Origin: Ischnura elegans
Lineage: Eukaryota > Arthropoda > Insecta > Odonata > Coenagrionidae
Reading direction: 5' to 3'
Length of the DNA: 64,000 bases
NCBI RefSeq assembly: GCF_921293095.1
Contig: NC_060246.1
Location: forward strand, 92,501,030-92,565,029
Each line of letters starts with the position of its first letter. The stretch's first letter is position 1. A program made the translations under genes and the position numbers. Below the pieces are notes generated by a model. It ran no database searches. It was given only the letters and a program-made list of their open reading frames with translations, and was not told where the DNA came from. This document shows, one piece after another, positions 1-14,100 of the stretch.

Positions 1-3000
1 ATTCACTCAGATAAGCGCACAATCCACATACTTCAGTAAAATGGCGAAACTGATGATAGCCGTTGGAACCTAAAAATTTTTTGACAACAAATAATAAATA
101 ATTCAATTACTTTCTCCCTAAACGATCCAGTTCACTTGTCGCTTAGACACTTTCTTCATATTTTGATTGAATGCAATATGCACATACACCCAACTTTTTG
201 AAACAGATTCACATGATTTTGATATAATTTTAGAGGCAGAAGTACCTCCCTCCAAATATATAAAAAAATAATAGAACAAAGCCTCTAGTGAGTTTTTGCC
301 ACCACCTAAGATGATGATACGCCACGAATAAAACGTTGGCCAGCTTGAATAGTTACTACTCAATTTCATGATCGTCTTCAAATTAACCACATGCTGGACA
401 CTTCTGAGAGCAGGCACAATGTTGATAGGGACAAAATCATTGAGATTTTTTTCTCGCGGCGCTAATATAGTCTTTGGGTTTTGATATTAGGAGAAATGAC
501 GATATTAATGATTAATAATGTTAATATGTACAATGCATGAAATTTCAAAATTAGCGAGGTGTTATGGATGGCAGATATGTCGCCAAATTTGAAAATAATT
601 CCACGGTTCTCTCTTACAAAGAAGAAACTTGAGAAAAGAGGAAATGAGAGAATTATTCGATCCTTCTGTAGTCACTTTGACATGGGGTTTGTGTTTCACT
701 ATTCTATTCCTTATCTCAGACTAAAGAGTCACCCGGTAATTTTATATTTTCCTCGTAAACGTTATTCGCGTCCTTTTATCAGGTGGTTGAGGTGAGGGGC
801 AGTGATTGATTGACAGTAATTGAACTGCAAGGTGAATTCTAATAATTAAAATTAGTAAAAACAATACCCTTTTACACAAAAATGAAGTTAGTCCTTCACT
901 CTCTGGTTGTGAATTTTTTTTCGAATAAATTTTTGTATTTCGTGCTCCCATGTTTCCCTTATAATTTATAAAGTGAAATTTTGATTCAAAATACAGTTTT
1001 AATTTACAGTTTCTACCATTTAGTTTGTGTTTATAATTATGATAATTTTTGGGAAAGGGTAAAAGAATCATTATTTTTGATGATTAATTATTAGTTGGCA
1101 GGATGGCAAAGGCGTTATAACCTTTATGTTTTGGTACTTTACTTTGAATTTTGTAATTATATATCACCTTATACGGCACCTACAATATTTCATAGTTTCG
1201 GTATTTTTTGGGAACGATAACTGTCTGCAATATGGACTAGTGCCCAAAACATACCTTCTCCGGAGTGTTAGAAAATGAACCATCATTAGTAAATAAATAT
1301 GACTTATGATTTCGCTTTGATTTGTTTTATAATGCGTTGGATTGTTGCATCGAGGAGAGCTCTTTCGGACAATTTCGATACCGTCTAAATAGACCAGAAA
1401 AACTCTCAGATTAATGCCACAATGTGGACCTCTTTGCTGTTTCCTGCCGAAGAACATTTAGTAGATGGGCAAAAATTTTCAATGGCAGGCTTCCAGGATC
1501 TACATCGATCGAGAATCAATTCAGACCCTTCAGTAAGGAGTGTAATCCTCTTGCTACGCCGCTACACGGAAAAAATATTTTAGTTAGAATATCCAGGATC
1601 AGTGGCGTAGCGAGGGGAGATCCGGACCCCCACCCGGAACCCCCGAAATATAAAAACAAAATTTCTTTCCTTCGTAAAAGAAAACAAAATTTTGAAAAAT
1701 CATGAATTAACAAAAGATTTCTTTGACTAATGAAGTCGTTTCGATTATGAAAAGTGTTGAAATTTGCTCAAAATACTCTACTCAGTACACTGCTTTTCAA
1801 TAATTTTCCACCCTGGTAATGCCGCGCACCCCCCCCCCCCCCCTCCAATAAAACAAAACACTAAAAAATAATGAATTTACGAAAGATTTCTTGGACAAAT
1901 AAAGTTTTTTTTTAATATGGAAGGTGTTAAAATTAGTTTAACACCCTCTACTTAATACCCTGTTTTTCAAAAATGCTCCCCCTGATTTTGGACCCCCCCC
2001 CTCCGAACGAAATTCCTGGCTACCTCAATGATCCTGGTAATATTTCCAATAGCCAGTAGTAGAGCCATGCTCACTGTTACAACGCCGTGTTGTAGAAAGT
2101 AATCTGGTTATTATTACTATACATTATGGTATTTGATATTTTTCATCAATAAATTAGGGAAAATTTGACCGTAGAACTCGGGGGTTTAAGTTACACTTGA
2201 ATGTCCCCTGAGCCGTTGTCTTGTAAAATTAACCAGGCAGCCGTTACCCTACCTCTCGGTAATGCTGGTCTGGGTCTGTTAACACCAGCTATAATTCTGA
2301 TAATTTTAACGATGATTCCCGTTATACCACCGTAGAGGATTTCAAACAGGATCTGTGTGGTAGTTAACTAGTTACTACACTTTTTCTCCTTGCTTACCCT
2401 TCTTAAGGTAAGCTGAAATTGTCAATTTCGCTGCAGGACCCCATTGTGAGACTCTGGACGTCGAACTCGGTTCCTCGTCCGTTCAAACACCTGTGTTGTG
2501 GTACCATTGCGGGCATATCTTGAAGCTATGACTAACGTCGCCAGCATTAAGATGAATCACTCCTGATAGTCTTTTTCATCAATATCACAACCTGGCTTTT
2601 CTCGTTATCGTGTTTGCACAGCTTATCTGAAGCCGCGCCCGACGTAAAAGACGCGCTTTAGAAAAGTCACCTGCCTCGTCTTCTTGTTCATTCTATGTCA
2701 TTAACCTTGGTTTTCGGTATTTTAATAATTAATAATGAACTCCATCGAAAGTTCTTCCACGTTTTATAATACGTGTATAAACTTTTTTTTACCTCTGGCC
2801 TGAACTTGAAAGTCGCACAATTGAATATCGGCTTCGTGGAATAAACTTTTATCGTGCAGTCTTCTCCGTCGCGATCGAGAGGTTGCCAGCGGAGATTATC
2901 AGTCCGGAGAGAGATATGTGTTCTAGATAATTTCATGTCCGCAGGTTGAAAAGACGAAGGGACCGTGTAACCTATAATGCTCATTTTACCGCTAAACATT

Positions 3001-5194
3001 TGATGAAATCGATTCTCTAGAATTTTCCGCTAATATATGGAGTTAATTCTCCGTGCAGTATGTTCCATCGTTAATCCTGGAATACTTTTGGTGATTTTTT
3101 TTCTTTTATCGTCCTGACAATTTCAATCAGACCAGGGGATCAAATTCCAAATTTCATTTACAAGGGGGAAAGTTCAGTGATCGAACTGTGAAATCCTGTT
3201 GCGTCAAATTTGTTTCTTTTTTATTTGCGTCACCCGGAATAAAATTGGAATTACGGAAATTCTTTCGTTTTATCTCACTCAATAGTTCATAATTGACATG
3301 GAGGGCTGTGGTCATTGGCAAATTCAATTAATCAGGCAAACACTCACCAGCTTCACCACCTTGATGACGATTGATCCAATAGTTGGTGCTGACACCATCT
3401 TGAGTCACTCTGCAGCAACGTATTCAACAATGGTAGATTCCGTCTACGGTAACAAAGTTAGGTCCCCACCCTCTGGGCAGGCGATGACGAAACCGTTTCC
3501 CCTTGGTCTCTGTAGTCTTCTGAAGGCTAGCGTACTCCTCCCGGTGTCAGCCGATGTGACGGGCCTCCGCCCGACTTCTTATGAGTCTGGTGCACCGCAG
3601 GATATGCGCCAAAATTGGTGTGGTACCCTGAATAACCTCTCAAAATCACTGTAATTACATCCGTCGGGATGTGATCCGCTTTCTTACTCGACGACCTGTG
3701 GAGAGTAAGATATCTCAACCCCAACGCCCACAACGAGTGATATACCTTGAGCGCATGCGCACTGTGACAAGGTGTATCGCTCTTATCGTTGGCAAGATAG
3801 TCAGATGAGATAAGCTTTCTGTCGCCTCTTCCGAAATGTTTCGTCGTGACTAACTTTCCCCTAGAATTCGCCCACGCAGTGTATGTAATTCATGCCTGTC
3901 CTTTTACGTCTACGTTTCTCTTCTGGATTTATTCGTCACATTAGATTTTATTAATGTATAAAAACTTGAATCTTCCACTTCGGCATAATTTTGCTCAAGG
4001 GAAGAAATAAATTATCGACAGATACCCGATTAATTAGGCATACACTCGTGCCAATACATTTACCTTCTCTTGACCCATATGTTTGGTTTTATATTTAATT
4101 GGGATGAATCATTTTTAAATGACAGCTTAGAAGAATTGTATGATGTCCGTGATTTTGTGATTTTTTCATTTAATTTAGACTTATAATAAATTGATCCACT
4201 CAATGACAGCTATTGATAGCTAGCCGTCTTACTCTAGACCTCTGTGTTAATACTGCTAAATTTATTTCGAATGAAACACCAGCTGAATTTGGGTTTAATA
4301 TTCAGGAATTATGACAGCCATTTTAGAAAGAATAATTTGAAAAAAAAATTAATTTATTTTTTGGAATGGGTACATTAACATCTTTCATCCCGTTTAGGAA
4401 TCTTGATCACTACCTGACTCAGTTGAATCTTCAGTCTCGTCTTCCATTAATAAAAAATACCCTCAACTCTTTTGAAATTTGCTTCCTTCTCGTTGGTTTT
4501 GGTTTATTAAGGGTAGAAAATACCAGATCTGATGCCTTTTGAAACCTTTTTAACAAGTCCTCAAAGCCACCCTGTAAAAAAAATTAATTCACCCTGGAGT
4601 ATTTCCTTGTAAATCTGGCTGCCATTATAAGCTCAGCAGTGGAGACAGGTGCCATAACACATTCGATTTTACGCTTTCTAGTCTTTATTGACGTTCGGAG
4701 GGGGGGAGGGGGTATTTCCATTTGAAAAAAAATTGGATGTGTGCTACCAGTTTTAAAATTTTATATTCGCACGAATTTATCCTGCCCGTCCTCAATTGTA
4801 ATCGTTCCGTAGTATATTTATTTCAATTTTCTGTCTTCAGCGCACATGATTGCGAAATAGTATGATAAAACCTTTTTGATCCAGTTTTGATAGCACCCTT
4901 GATTCATGAGTTCAACGTGTAATTGGTATTCAGAAAGAACTGTCATTCACATTTTCATTCGCGTTATTCCAGTTTTGAAGAATAAATAATATATAGGTAT
5001 ATAAACTGACGGTTATGAAAGTCGCTTTTCACAGTTGCGCTTCTTCCGGTCCCATTTTCATCCATATTGCTATTCAATAGTCAATCCCTGTCTAGTCCTT
5101 CCAGTGGTGGAAATACGTTACGTGAATGGAGGTGTGGAATATGTAAATTTCCATTCGGTGTGATTCTCTTACTAATTACCGCTCTATTTCGCAG
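1..5194. other. Non-coding DNA upstream of the first visible ADSL exon, presumably intron
   Basis: I find no convincing exon here. The first visible ADSL exon opens mid-protein with a good acceptor, so this stretch is probably intron and the exon(s) for the first ~55 residues lie before base 1. I looked for the conserved N-terminal region (equivalents of the human SRYAS and TTWRRLW segments) and did not find it. The only structured part I can describe is the C-rich inverted-repeat element at 1593-2037. Open frames at 559-795, 1424-1705 and 3298-3654 have no recognisable domain and no supporting splice sites. Confidence 0.6.
1593..2037. mobile_element. Non-autonomous DNA element with imperfect 24-bp inverted ends and an internal duplication
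   Basis: The left end (1593-1616, starting CCAGGATCAGTGGCGTAGC) and the reverse complement of the right end (2014-2037) agree at 19 of 24 positions. Inside, a stretch around 1690-1812 recurs in diverged form about 168 bp later (1860-1983), each copy followed by a C-rich run. CAGTGGCG-type ends are typical of hAT MITEs, but no clean 8-bp target duplication is visible; the flanks share only AATAT with a one-base shift. No coding capacity is seen. Confidence 0.55.
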
Positions 5195-8100
5195 GAATTG
5201 GGACTTGATATCACCAATGAGCAACTTAAAGAAATGGAATCTCATCTTTACGACATCGACTTCAAGATGGCGGCGGAAGAGGAAAAGAAAACACGGCATG
5301 ACGTCATGGCCCACGTGCACACCTTTGCCGCCATCTGTCCATTGGCCGCTCCGATCATCCATCTGGGGGCTACATCATGTTACGTTGGAGACAATACGGT
5401 GCGTACTGTCCTCACGGAAACTTGACCATTAGCATTCCACGAGTTGGCTCCGTATTCTTATTTTTAGTTGATCCTATATTCACTCTCAAATCACTTAAGT
5501 TGTAAACTCTCAAAAGCACTGGCTGGTGCTTCATCGGTTACGATGCAGTTCGCTTTGTCTCTTTATAACCTGTGAAAGTATGAAATTTCTATCTCAAAGC
5601 TCCCCATGACGCTTGCGCTCGGTAACGAGGTATCAACGACGATATTTTTTTATTATTGATGTGCCCCTAAAACAGCATCAATGTGGCCTTTTACAGCGGG
5701 GAGTATTCAGTAATTAACAGTGAACGATCGCTAACACCCATGTCCTGGACAGGGGCTAACTACCTCGGCGGGACTCGAACTGCGACCTTCGGTTCGGCGG
5801 GTGAGAACTCTACCCCGCCGCCGCCGAGGCCGACAATGGTGTGTTTTTTACAAAGGTTGATTTGTTGTCTTGATCCCTTGGTGCCTTGCCGCTGGAAATT
5901 TTACTCAGTTAAAAAAAATTCATCGGATAAAATTATTAAGCCATTATAATAGGGTGGTTTCCTATTATTTTTTTATTGCCTAAATCGAAAGATTATTACT
6001 CCTGGAGTACGTATTTCACGCTTTTAGATTTTTAAATAACGATATCTATTTTCGCGATTAAATGAAAAGTGAAAATTTTCAAGCGCGTGAAAACGCGACG
6101 TCTAAGTATGAATGATGGGAAAACTCCGTGTGACGCCGTTCTGGTTCCCGCTGCCGCAAGTGAGGTGACCTTGGGGCGAGGGTTTGAGCGCTGATACGAC
6201 GCAGGATTCTAGCAGGTAGCCGAGTACCCTGCCAGCTGGTAGCGCTTGTATTAAATAAGGATTATTAATACCTTATCAAACGAAGAAAACTTTCCGACCT
6301 TAGCCAGTTTTAATAGGTGATTATTAAGACATGTTTCCCTGAGCTCTGTGCCTCACTAATCTGACCTTTTTCAAATGGGGATAAAATTGACCATTAACAT
6401 TCGTCTAAACTGGGATTTTTAAAACCAAATAATTTGTATATTATGAATACACTAATGGTGGGTAATGATTCGCAATCGATGGCTTTCGTTATCTTTGATG
6501 AAGGAAACTTCCCTATTCTCTCAAATGGTCATAGAATTCATCTTCACTTTCCCTCTCTTCGTCAAAATTGTAGTGCCTCCTCAGAAACAAATGTAATCCA
6601 CGATTAATTAATATTTTAATTCAGTATTCAACGAAGTGAATATTTAATCCAAATCAGAATTAGTCATTATTTTGTGTCATTTGCTTTTCCTGCAGGATCT
6701 GATAATAATTCGGGATGGCCTTGATATTCTCCTGCCAAAGCTGGCCTCTAGCATTCAGCGCCTTGCTAATTTTGCTGAGCAGTACAAAAATCTTCCGACC
6801 TTAGGATTTACCCATCTCCAGTGAGTATATATTTATTTTATTTATGTCCTGTGCATTGTATTAATAATAATATGATATTGATACTCTGTATGGATTCCAT
6901 GATATTGATATATCTCTTTCTATTTCATGCAAATTTGATCAATAGGCCTGCCCAATTGACGACTGTGGGAAAGAGAGCTTGTCTATGGATCCAAGACCTT
7001 CTAATGGATGAAAGAGCTTTGAGTAGAGTCCATGGTGATTTGCGTTTCAGAGGAGTTAAAGGGACCACCGGAACGCAGGCATCTTTCTTGCAGCTTTTTA
7101 ATGGTACCAAAATACGCTTACATACTTATCACAAATTGTGGGCATGAATGATGGGGTTGCAATTAATTCATGCTCAGTAACCATTCATTTCTTAGGGATA
7201 TGATATGCGTTTAACCTCTGTTAATAAACTAATGTAGAGGCTGCATTGAGGGAAATATAAACAAATTATGTGTTTGTTTGGCTCGCTATTCTGGTCATTA
7301 CTGGCTAGTGGGAAACTCAAAATCAACCTGTAGAGTTTTCAACGTTGGCTCCGAAAAAGGTCCATGACTCTTATTTGCATGAGTTTGAAACTCTCCAACC
7401 AGTTGGAAAATGGAACTTGCTCAAGGTTAACGATGGTTCTTTCAACCGAAATTTATTCTGTTTGTTCACGATCCTGCATAATTGTGTTAGGTTAAACGCA
7501 AAATAATTTTTTTTCGTCTCCCCGAAAGTGACGCCTCAAAGAATGTGAACGTATCCCTCAATCCCTCAGAAAATGTAATTTGCGCGTATTTCTGCATTAC
7601 ATTTGCGGATAATTTTGCTAAAGCCATGCTAGTATCCAATAGCTATTTCAATGGAAGTTACCTTTGCTGTTAAACTTATTATTCAAATCAACCGAGATAC
7701 TTCGACTTGTACATGTTCGATACATGTTTCATTGATCGTTTTAAAGATACACTCCACTGACTCAATATTTCTCAATTATTCTCTGAGCTATTGTGAGAAC
7801 ATTTTCATTGCATCTCTGACGTATCTTGAAAGAAGTCTAGATGAGGTAGAATTATATAATATTAAATTATTTATTATTGATTGTTACTTATATCCTTTTT
7901 GCTCCTGTTTTAGGCGATGGGGCAAAAGTAAAAAAACTGGATGAACTTGTCACAAGCATGGCTGGATTCAAAAGCTCCTTTGTTATATCGGGGCAAACGT
8001 ACACAAGAAAGGTGGATGTCGAAGTTGTGTCATCCCTTAGCAGCTTAGGGGCATCTGTACATAAGGCAAGTACCTACTTACTCTTTAGAAATGCCAAATG

Positions 8101-11100
8101 GGTATATGTGATACACCGCCAACCCACAGCGTGAACAGCGCTGAAAATCAAACGACTTTCCCCTGTTAGAATTACCCCTGTACCGGCAATCGAACTTAGG
8201 AAATTCAATTTTCAGTTTATGTCTAATGTTATTTTTTTCGTTATATAAGCTTCCCGCAAAGCAAAATATCTTCACTATCGTAGAATACGACTCCATTGAA
8301 GTATAAAGTCCCTAAATGATGATGGTAATACACACTGATGCATTTAGATGCTGCAAATAAATATTTACGATATTCTGGTTGAAAAATAGCGATAAATATT
8401 GACTTAAATACATGCGATGTATAATTATGGATAAAAATGACCCCAGAACATCAATCAAGAAATTTCCCATTTACGATTGCAAAATATTTTTATGCATTTG
8501 TACGCAATGGGTGAAAATGCGAAATTTCAATTAGTTTCGCAAGAATTGAATGAAATTCTGAAACTAAATTCAAGTTTGCACACACTACATGAGTCGGAAT
8601 GGCTCAAATAGTTTTTTTACCTTTTGTTTAAAGATTATATGAATCTTATTCATATACCTCCATACCAAGGTAATGGGCTTAGCGGAATTTAGAACATCTT
8701 CATCATATTTATTACTGGTGATTGAAATAGCCGTCTTTCCTGTGATACTGCCGTGACAGGGAGAAATTGTTCACGTTGGCACGATGGTTTCACCGAATGT
8801 TGAGATAAAGATGGGTTGAACCAATGGCATATGGCATGGTATGGAGGCCATTGCATATGATGGTGAAGGGGCAGGCAAAAAACGATACCGTAGATTTTTT
8901 TAACGGTAGCATACAGGAATAAAAGGATAGCGGAATTGTCGAGGGGATTCGGAAAAATGTCTAGATGCGAAAACCATCAAAAAGTCAGTATGTTCTTTGG
9001 AAAGTAATAGTGCGAAGAAGGATTGGATTACATGGTACATTTTTTTAGGCACAGAACGGAGGTAAAAGATCAGGTTAGGAAGTTCGTAAATACGTAAAAA
9101 TTTTAATCTCAATAAAGCGTCATAATTTAACTCTCATCAAATGGTTAAAAGCAGGCGCAGGTTGTGAAGGAGGAGGAAGGAAATTTATATATTAAACTTT
9201 ATGCTTTATGCTTTAAGTTGGCAGGAGAGGTAAAAGTTGAAATTGATCACTTTAGGAAAGACGAAATATTGAAATCCGTGTAAAAAGGATGAATAATTGA
9301 TGAAGTGGAAAAGAATAGGGATTTTTGGTAGTATCATGAGGGCAAAATGCTTTCTTGTGAGCTTAACGGCATTCATTTGCTAATAACCCAAAAATAATAC
9401 GGCTAACTGCTTAAATTTTGTTTTTAATCGTAATGCTTTTGCTTCAAGGAACATTATGCCAGTTTCTTCCATAGGAAAATTTATATTCTAGCATCAATCG
9501 ACTTTTTTCCTTCGCTTTCGCATGTGCCACCTATGCACAGGTAGTTGTTCAGAGTTGTATCGATGTTGCTAACTCATTGATAGTACAAATGTAATGTCTT
9601 TGTTACATGCGGCGCTTTTAATATTTAAAGAAGGGCATTTCACTGTTTTCGCCATATTGTTTCAGAGAGGCCTCTGAATGGTATACAGCTAAAAAAATCT
9701 TAGACTCGGATCTAAGGGGTAAAAATCACCAATAATGGAATATATCGTGGATCTACGTTAAATAATAACGGAAATAATGTACGCCTTGGCGCGCCATAAG
9801 AGCCAGTACAAAAATGCTGCATTTCAAGTGCTAATCCTCAAAATTATAGAACGGAAAGCCTGTTTTTGGTGGCCGTCAGTGGGTGAAGCACAATTTGACA
9901 ATTACATCCAAACCTTTCTAAGTACTGAATCACTTACTTAGTTTTAATAATGAGTAACACATTGTCAGCAGTACTAGTTGATAGAATTTTTCGTATTATT
10001 AATTCTTTTTTGGTATTGATCTGACTAATATTTTTACTCAATGTTTCATAGATATGCTCCGACATCAGGCTCCTTGCCAACATGAAGGAATTGGAGGAGC
10101 CTTTTGAGTCCACTCAGATTGGCTCGAGCGCAATGCCTTACAAGCGCAACCCAATGAGAAGCGAAAGATGCTGCTCAATTGCCCGGCACTTGATGTCTCT
10201 CTCGTCCAACGCCTACAACACTGCTGCCACTCAGTGGATGGAGCGCACACTTGACGACAGCGCCAACAGGTATTTGGACTAGAAAAATATTTCTGCAGTA
10301 TTAGTCCGTGCATTGGAATTGAGCACAACTAATGTTCCCGGGTCAATCTCCATAAAACGTACACTTTCAAACCGGCAAAATAAAAAAAAACAAATTTCCA
10401 ACCAAAATTGTATAATGAAACAATGACTTGCAATAAAAATTGGTTTTTTTATGGCAGTCCATGGGCACAATTTTTACGATTATGGGAGAATGACAATTTT
10501 CAAGGTACAACTGAGAGAGGAGAAATGGGATGGAAAGTCCTCAAGGAGGTGGCTGGAATGGGTAGAAGTGGAAAGCGTGGGGGGGAGGGAGGGGAGAGTG
10601 GAAAAACCGGAGGAGGTAAAAAGGTTGGAAATTAAAGGGTTTTTTCCCAGGGTTAACAAAATTTGGGCATAGAGGCGAAAGCATTTGAATACACGTGGCG
10701 GTCTTCTTATCTTCGGGTGTTGTTTCCGAGGGCCATCGGTGAATGGTGTGGAAGGTCAGTTGTACCTTGAAAATGATGTAGTAACATCGACACTCGAGTC
10801 GAAGTAAATTTATTATTGTGGAAAATTGCAAGTCATTGTTTCATTATGAATCAATTCCACTCCATCTCGCTTGATTCCTCGAATTTTATACTAAATTGTA
10901 TAATTAAAGTTTTTCAATCATATTCTAATGACGTAAGTGACAGAGATCGTTAGTAATATTTACACTGTTTGTTTTTTATTTTTACTTTGTGGTGTCTACG
11001 GACGTTATATATATGTCCACGGATAGAAGCAGAAGAGGAATGTTGTCTTTACTCACGACAAAAAATATCTGTCAATGAACATTGTGCAACTAGTCATAGT

Positions 11101-14100
11101 GTTACATCACATCCGTTACCAACTGTCATGTCCATGGACTGCAGATTCCACGAACATGATGTCCACGGATATGACGATTTCCTCTAAATTAAGTTGTGGT
11201 TGGGACTGAAAATAAGTTAAGTCACTGTCATTACTACATTAAACTTGATTCTTATAGCTGTAAAAGACGTCTCAATAGGGGTGGTTTCCTATATATTTTA
11301 TTGCCTAAATCGAAAGATTTTTAATCCTGGAGTACGTATGAAAGTATACCGGGACTAGCCACGGTGATAACTTTTTACGGAGTCACCCGCAATGCACAAA
11401 TTTCCACAGGGGAGAATGACGCCTCGGTAGCTTAACTGGCTAAAGCACTCGGCCGGAAATCGAGGGATCCGGGTTCGAATCCCGGTCAAGGCGAATGATT
11501 TTTCCTCTGTGGATTTTTCGCACTGGAGTACGTATTTCACGCATTTAGATTTTTAAATGACGATGTCTTTTTTTCGCGATTAAATGAAAAGTGAAAATTT
11601 TCAAGCGCGCGAAAACGCGACGGCTAAGTATGAATGCAGGGAAAACTCCGTGTGACGTCGTTCTGGTTCCCGCTGCCGCAACTGAGGTGATCTTGCGGCG
11701 AGGTTTAAAGCGCTGATACGACGCAGGATGATAGCAGGTGGCAGAGTACCACGCTAGCTGGTAGCGCTTGGCTTAAATAAGGATTATTAATGCCTTATCA
11801 AACGAAGAAAAGTTTCCTACCTTAGCCAGTTTTAAAAAGTGACTATTAAGACATGTTTCCCTGAGCTCTGTGCCTCATGCATGCATTGGTAATCTCAGAC
11901 GACTCCTATCTACTCGTATAGAAACTGGGTCCCTGTGACGTCACGTGGAGTGGCATTGCATGGGCGCCAATCTGGCCTTTTTAAAATGAGGATGAAAATT
12001 GACCATTGCCATTCGTCTAAACCGGTATTTCTAAAACCAAATAATTTGTATATTATGAATACACTAATGGTGGGTAACGAATCGCAATCAATGCATTTCG
12101 TTTTCTTTGAGGAAGGAAACTACCCTATTGTAATTAGTAAAATATTTTACTTTTACTAATTTTTACTTGCGCACGGGCATAACTGATGACCTTGGCTCTT
12201 CCAAAAAAACTGAACGAAAATTTTTCTTCCGGCATTAAAACATTCACTAAACCAAGTATAAACTCAAAAAACCCAATATAGCCGTCAATCTTCTTCTCTA
12301 GACACTGGTTGATCAGGGCTGTCACCATTTCCTATGAATTATTGCCCCTCGATCCTGTGTGTCCACGGACATTGCTTTTTTGGGCAGGACAAATGTTTTA
12401 TTTATTTATAATAAATATTATGAAATGAAAGCAACCCAAAATGACTATTTTGGAATTTTTATATTTTTGTAACTTATTTAATGATAGATTTTTTAATACA
12501 TTGTTTAATAAAAGTTGTTAATACGATAAACACCTCTTCGATAATCTATGTGGGACTGTCCATGAACGCATGACGAATCATTGTCTGTGGACATTAAGTT
12601 TGGGGAAAATAATTTTTTACTTTACTAATTTGTCACTAAAATTAGTAAGAGTACATAGATATGCCAGTTTAGTTTTGATTTAACAGTTTTGGTTTTTTTA
12701 TCGTAATATGAACTTGAGATGCCCAAGTCATGTTCACAAAACCTAGTCTGAAGCACCCCTTAGAGAGGAGATGATTTTTAGTGTATCTGATAGCGTATGT
12801 TACCTGGAGATATTTGATCCAGCTTTATTATTCCCGGCTACAACAAAATATTTTTACGATGAATTTCATCCATGTTGCCAATTCTACTCGGAAACTTTTT
12901 AATGTTTTTGGCTTACCTTTGTGGAACTGGAAATAATATCCACTTCATACATAGTATATGAGTGGTTTGGAAGCCAAGGGGTACAAGTGATTTATTTTTT
13001 CTATGCACAGTTAGGTACAGAAATTAGGTGTAGAAAACAAACGAGATGAATTAGATATTTGATAAAGTGAATTTGATTTTCCACTCGATGTCAGCACAGA
13101 ACTGGGACTCACTCGTATCCCTTGGCAACCAATTTTTGCGTATTTCTTCTTACAATTAACTTTACCTCACTCACTTTTTTAGAAAATAAATCACTTGTAT
13201 CCCTTGGCTTCTTGGATGATGACATAGAAGTATCGAAACAATGGTCACTGTTAGTTAATATTCACTGGGGAACGAAAAAATGTTATGTATGATTTCACAC
13301 TTTCCCGGTAAATAGAATGGATAAACTTTTCTCGGGCGTCCGCGCGGGAAAGAATTGTTTAATAAAGGTTGTTAAAAAATAAATGTCGCGCTAACGTTTC
13401 GGGTTCCGTCTCGTCAGGGGCGGTCTGGCCTGGTCGGCGATCGCCGAGGGCCCCGAGCTTAGGGGGTCCCCACCATGTTCGCGTCTATCGTGAAGTGCAT
13501 ATGAAAGGTGTAACAAAGAAAGACTCGGATTTCTTGAACCAAAGTTTTTTTTGCCGTTATAAAATTCTATGTTTTAATTGGTTACTTTATTTACGACACT
13601 CGCTGTGTAATAAGATAATATGCATGAAAAATAAAATAAAGGTGTCAGAAGATAAAAGAGAACTCGATTCTTTTTTCTTTTTTAAAGGATATTTTAGAGT
13701 TTTTTTTAGATTTCAGCGCGGTTTGAGGGAAAAATACACTGAATAATAGATAGTAAAACCATAATGCATTATTAAACTTCATAAGCTATGAAATTTTCAC
13801 TTTTCTTTATATTTTTTCTAAAGAAATTGCTATTTTTTTTATTAAATTTTATTTGGCTTTTAAGGGTCAGAATAGCGTCAAAATCGATTTCCGGGCGTGC
13901 AATTTCGTAAAAACATTTTCCCCGGGAAAGACCCCCGAATCCCTCATGGTAAGGGGGGGACCCGTCATGAGCCCGGCCGAGGGCCCCCAATCACCCCTGT
14001 CCGCCCCTGCGTCTCGTCATCCAAGCCTTGGGAATGGGTGATGAGATGGATTCCGAAACGTCGGCGCTCTTATATTTTCTTTCCCGCGAGGAAACCCGAG

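Noticed and set aside
5067-5432. Plus-strand 121-codon frame and its minus-strand partner (5081-5362) over the first ADSL exon
   Set aside because: Both overlap the real ADSL exon in other frames and show no domain.
11421-11493. A working tRNA gene (anticodon reading GGA)
   Set aside because: The loop lacks U33, a serine tRNA would need a long variable arm, the acceptor has a mismatch, and the sequence is part of an inserted element.
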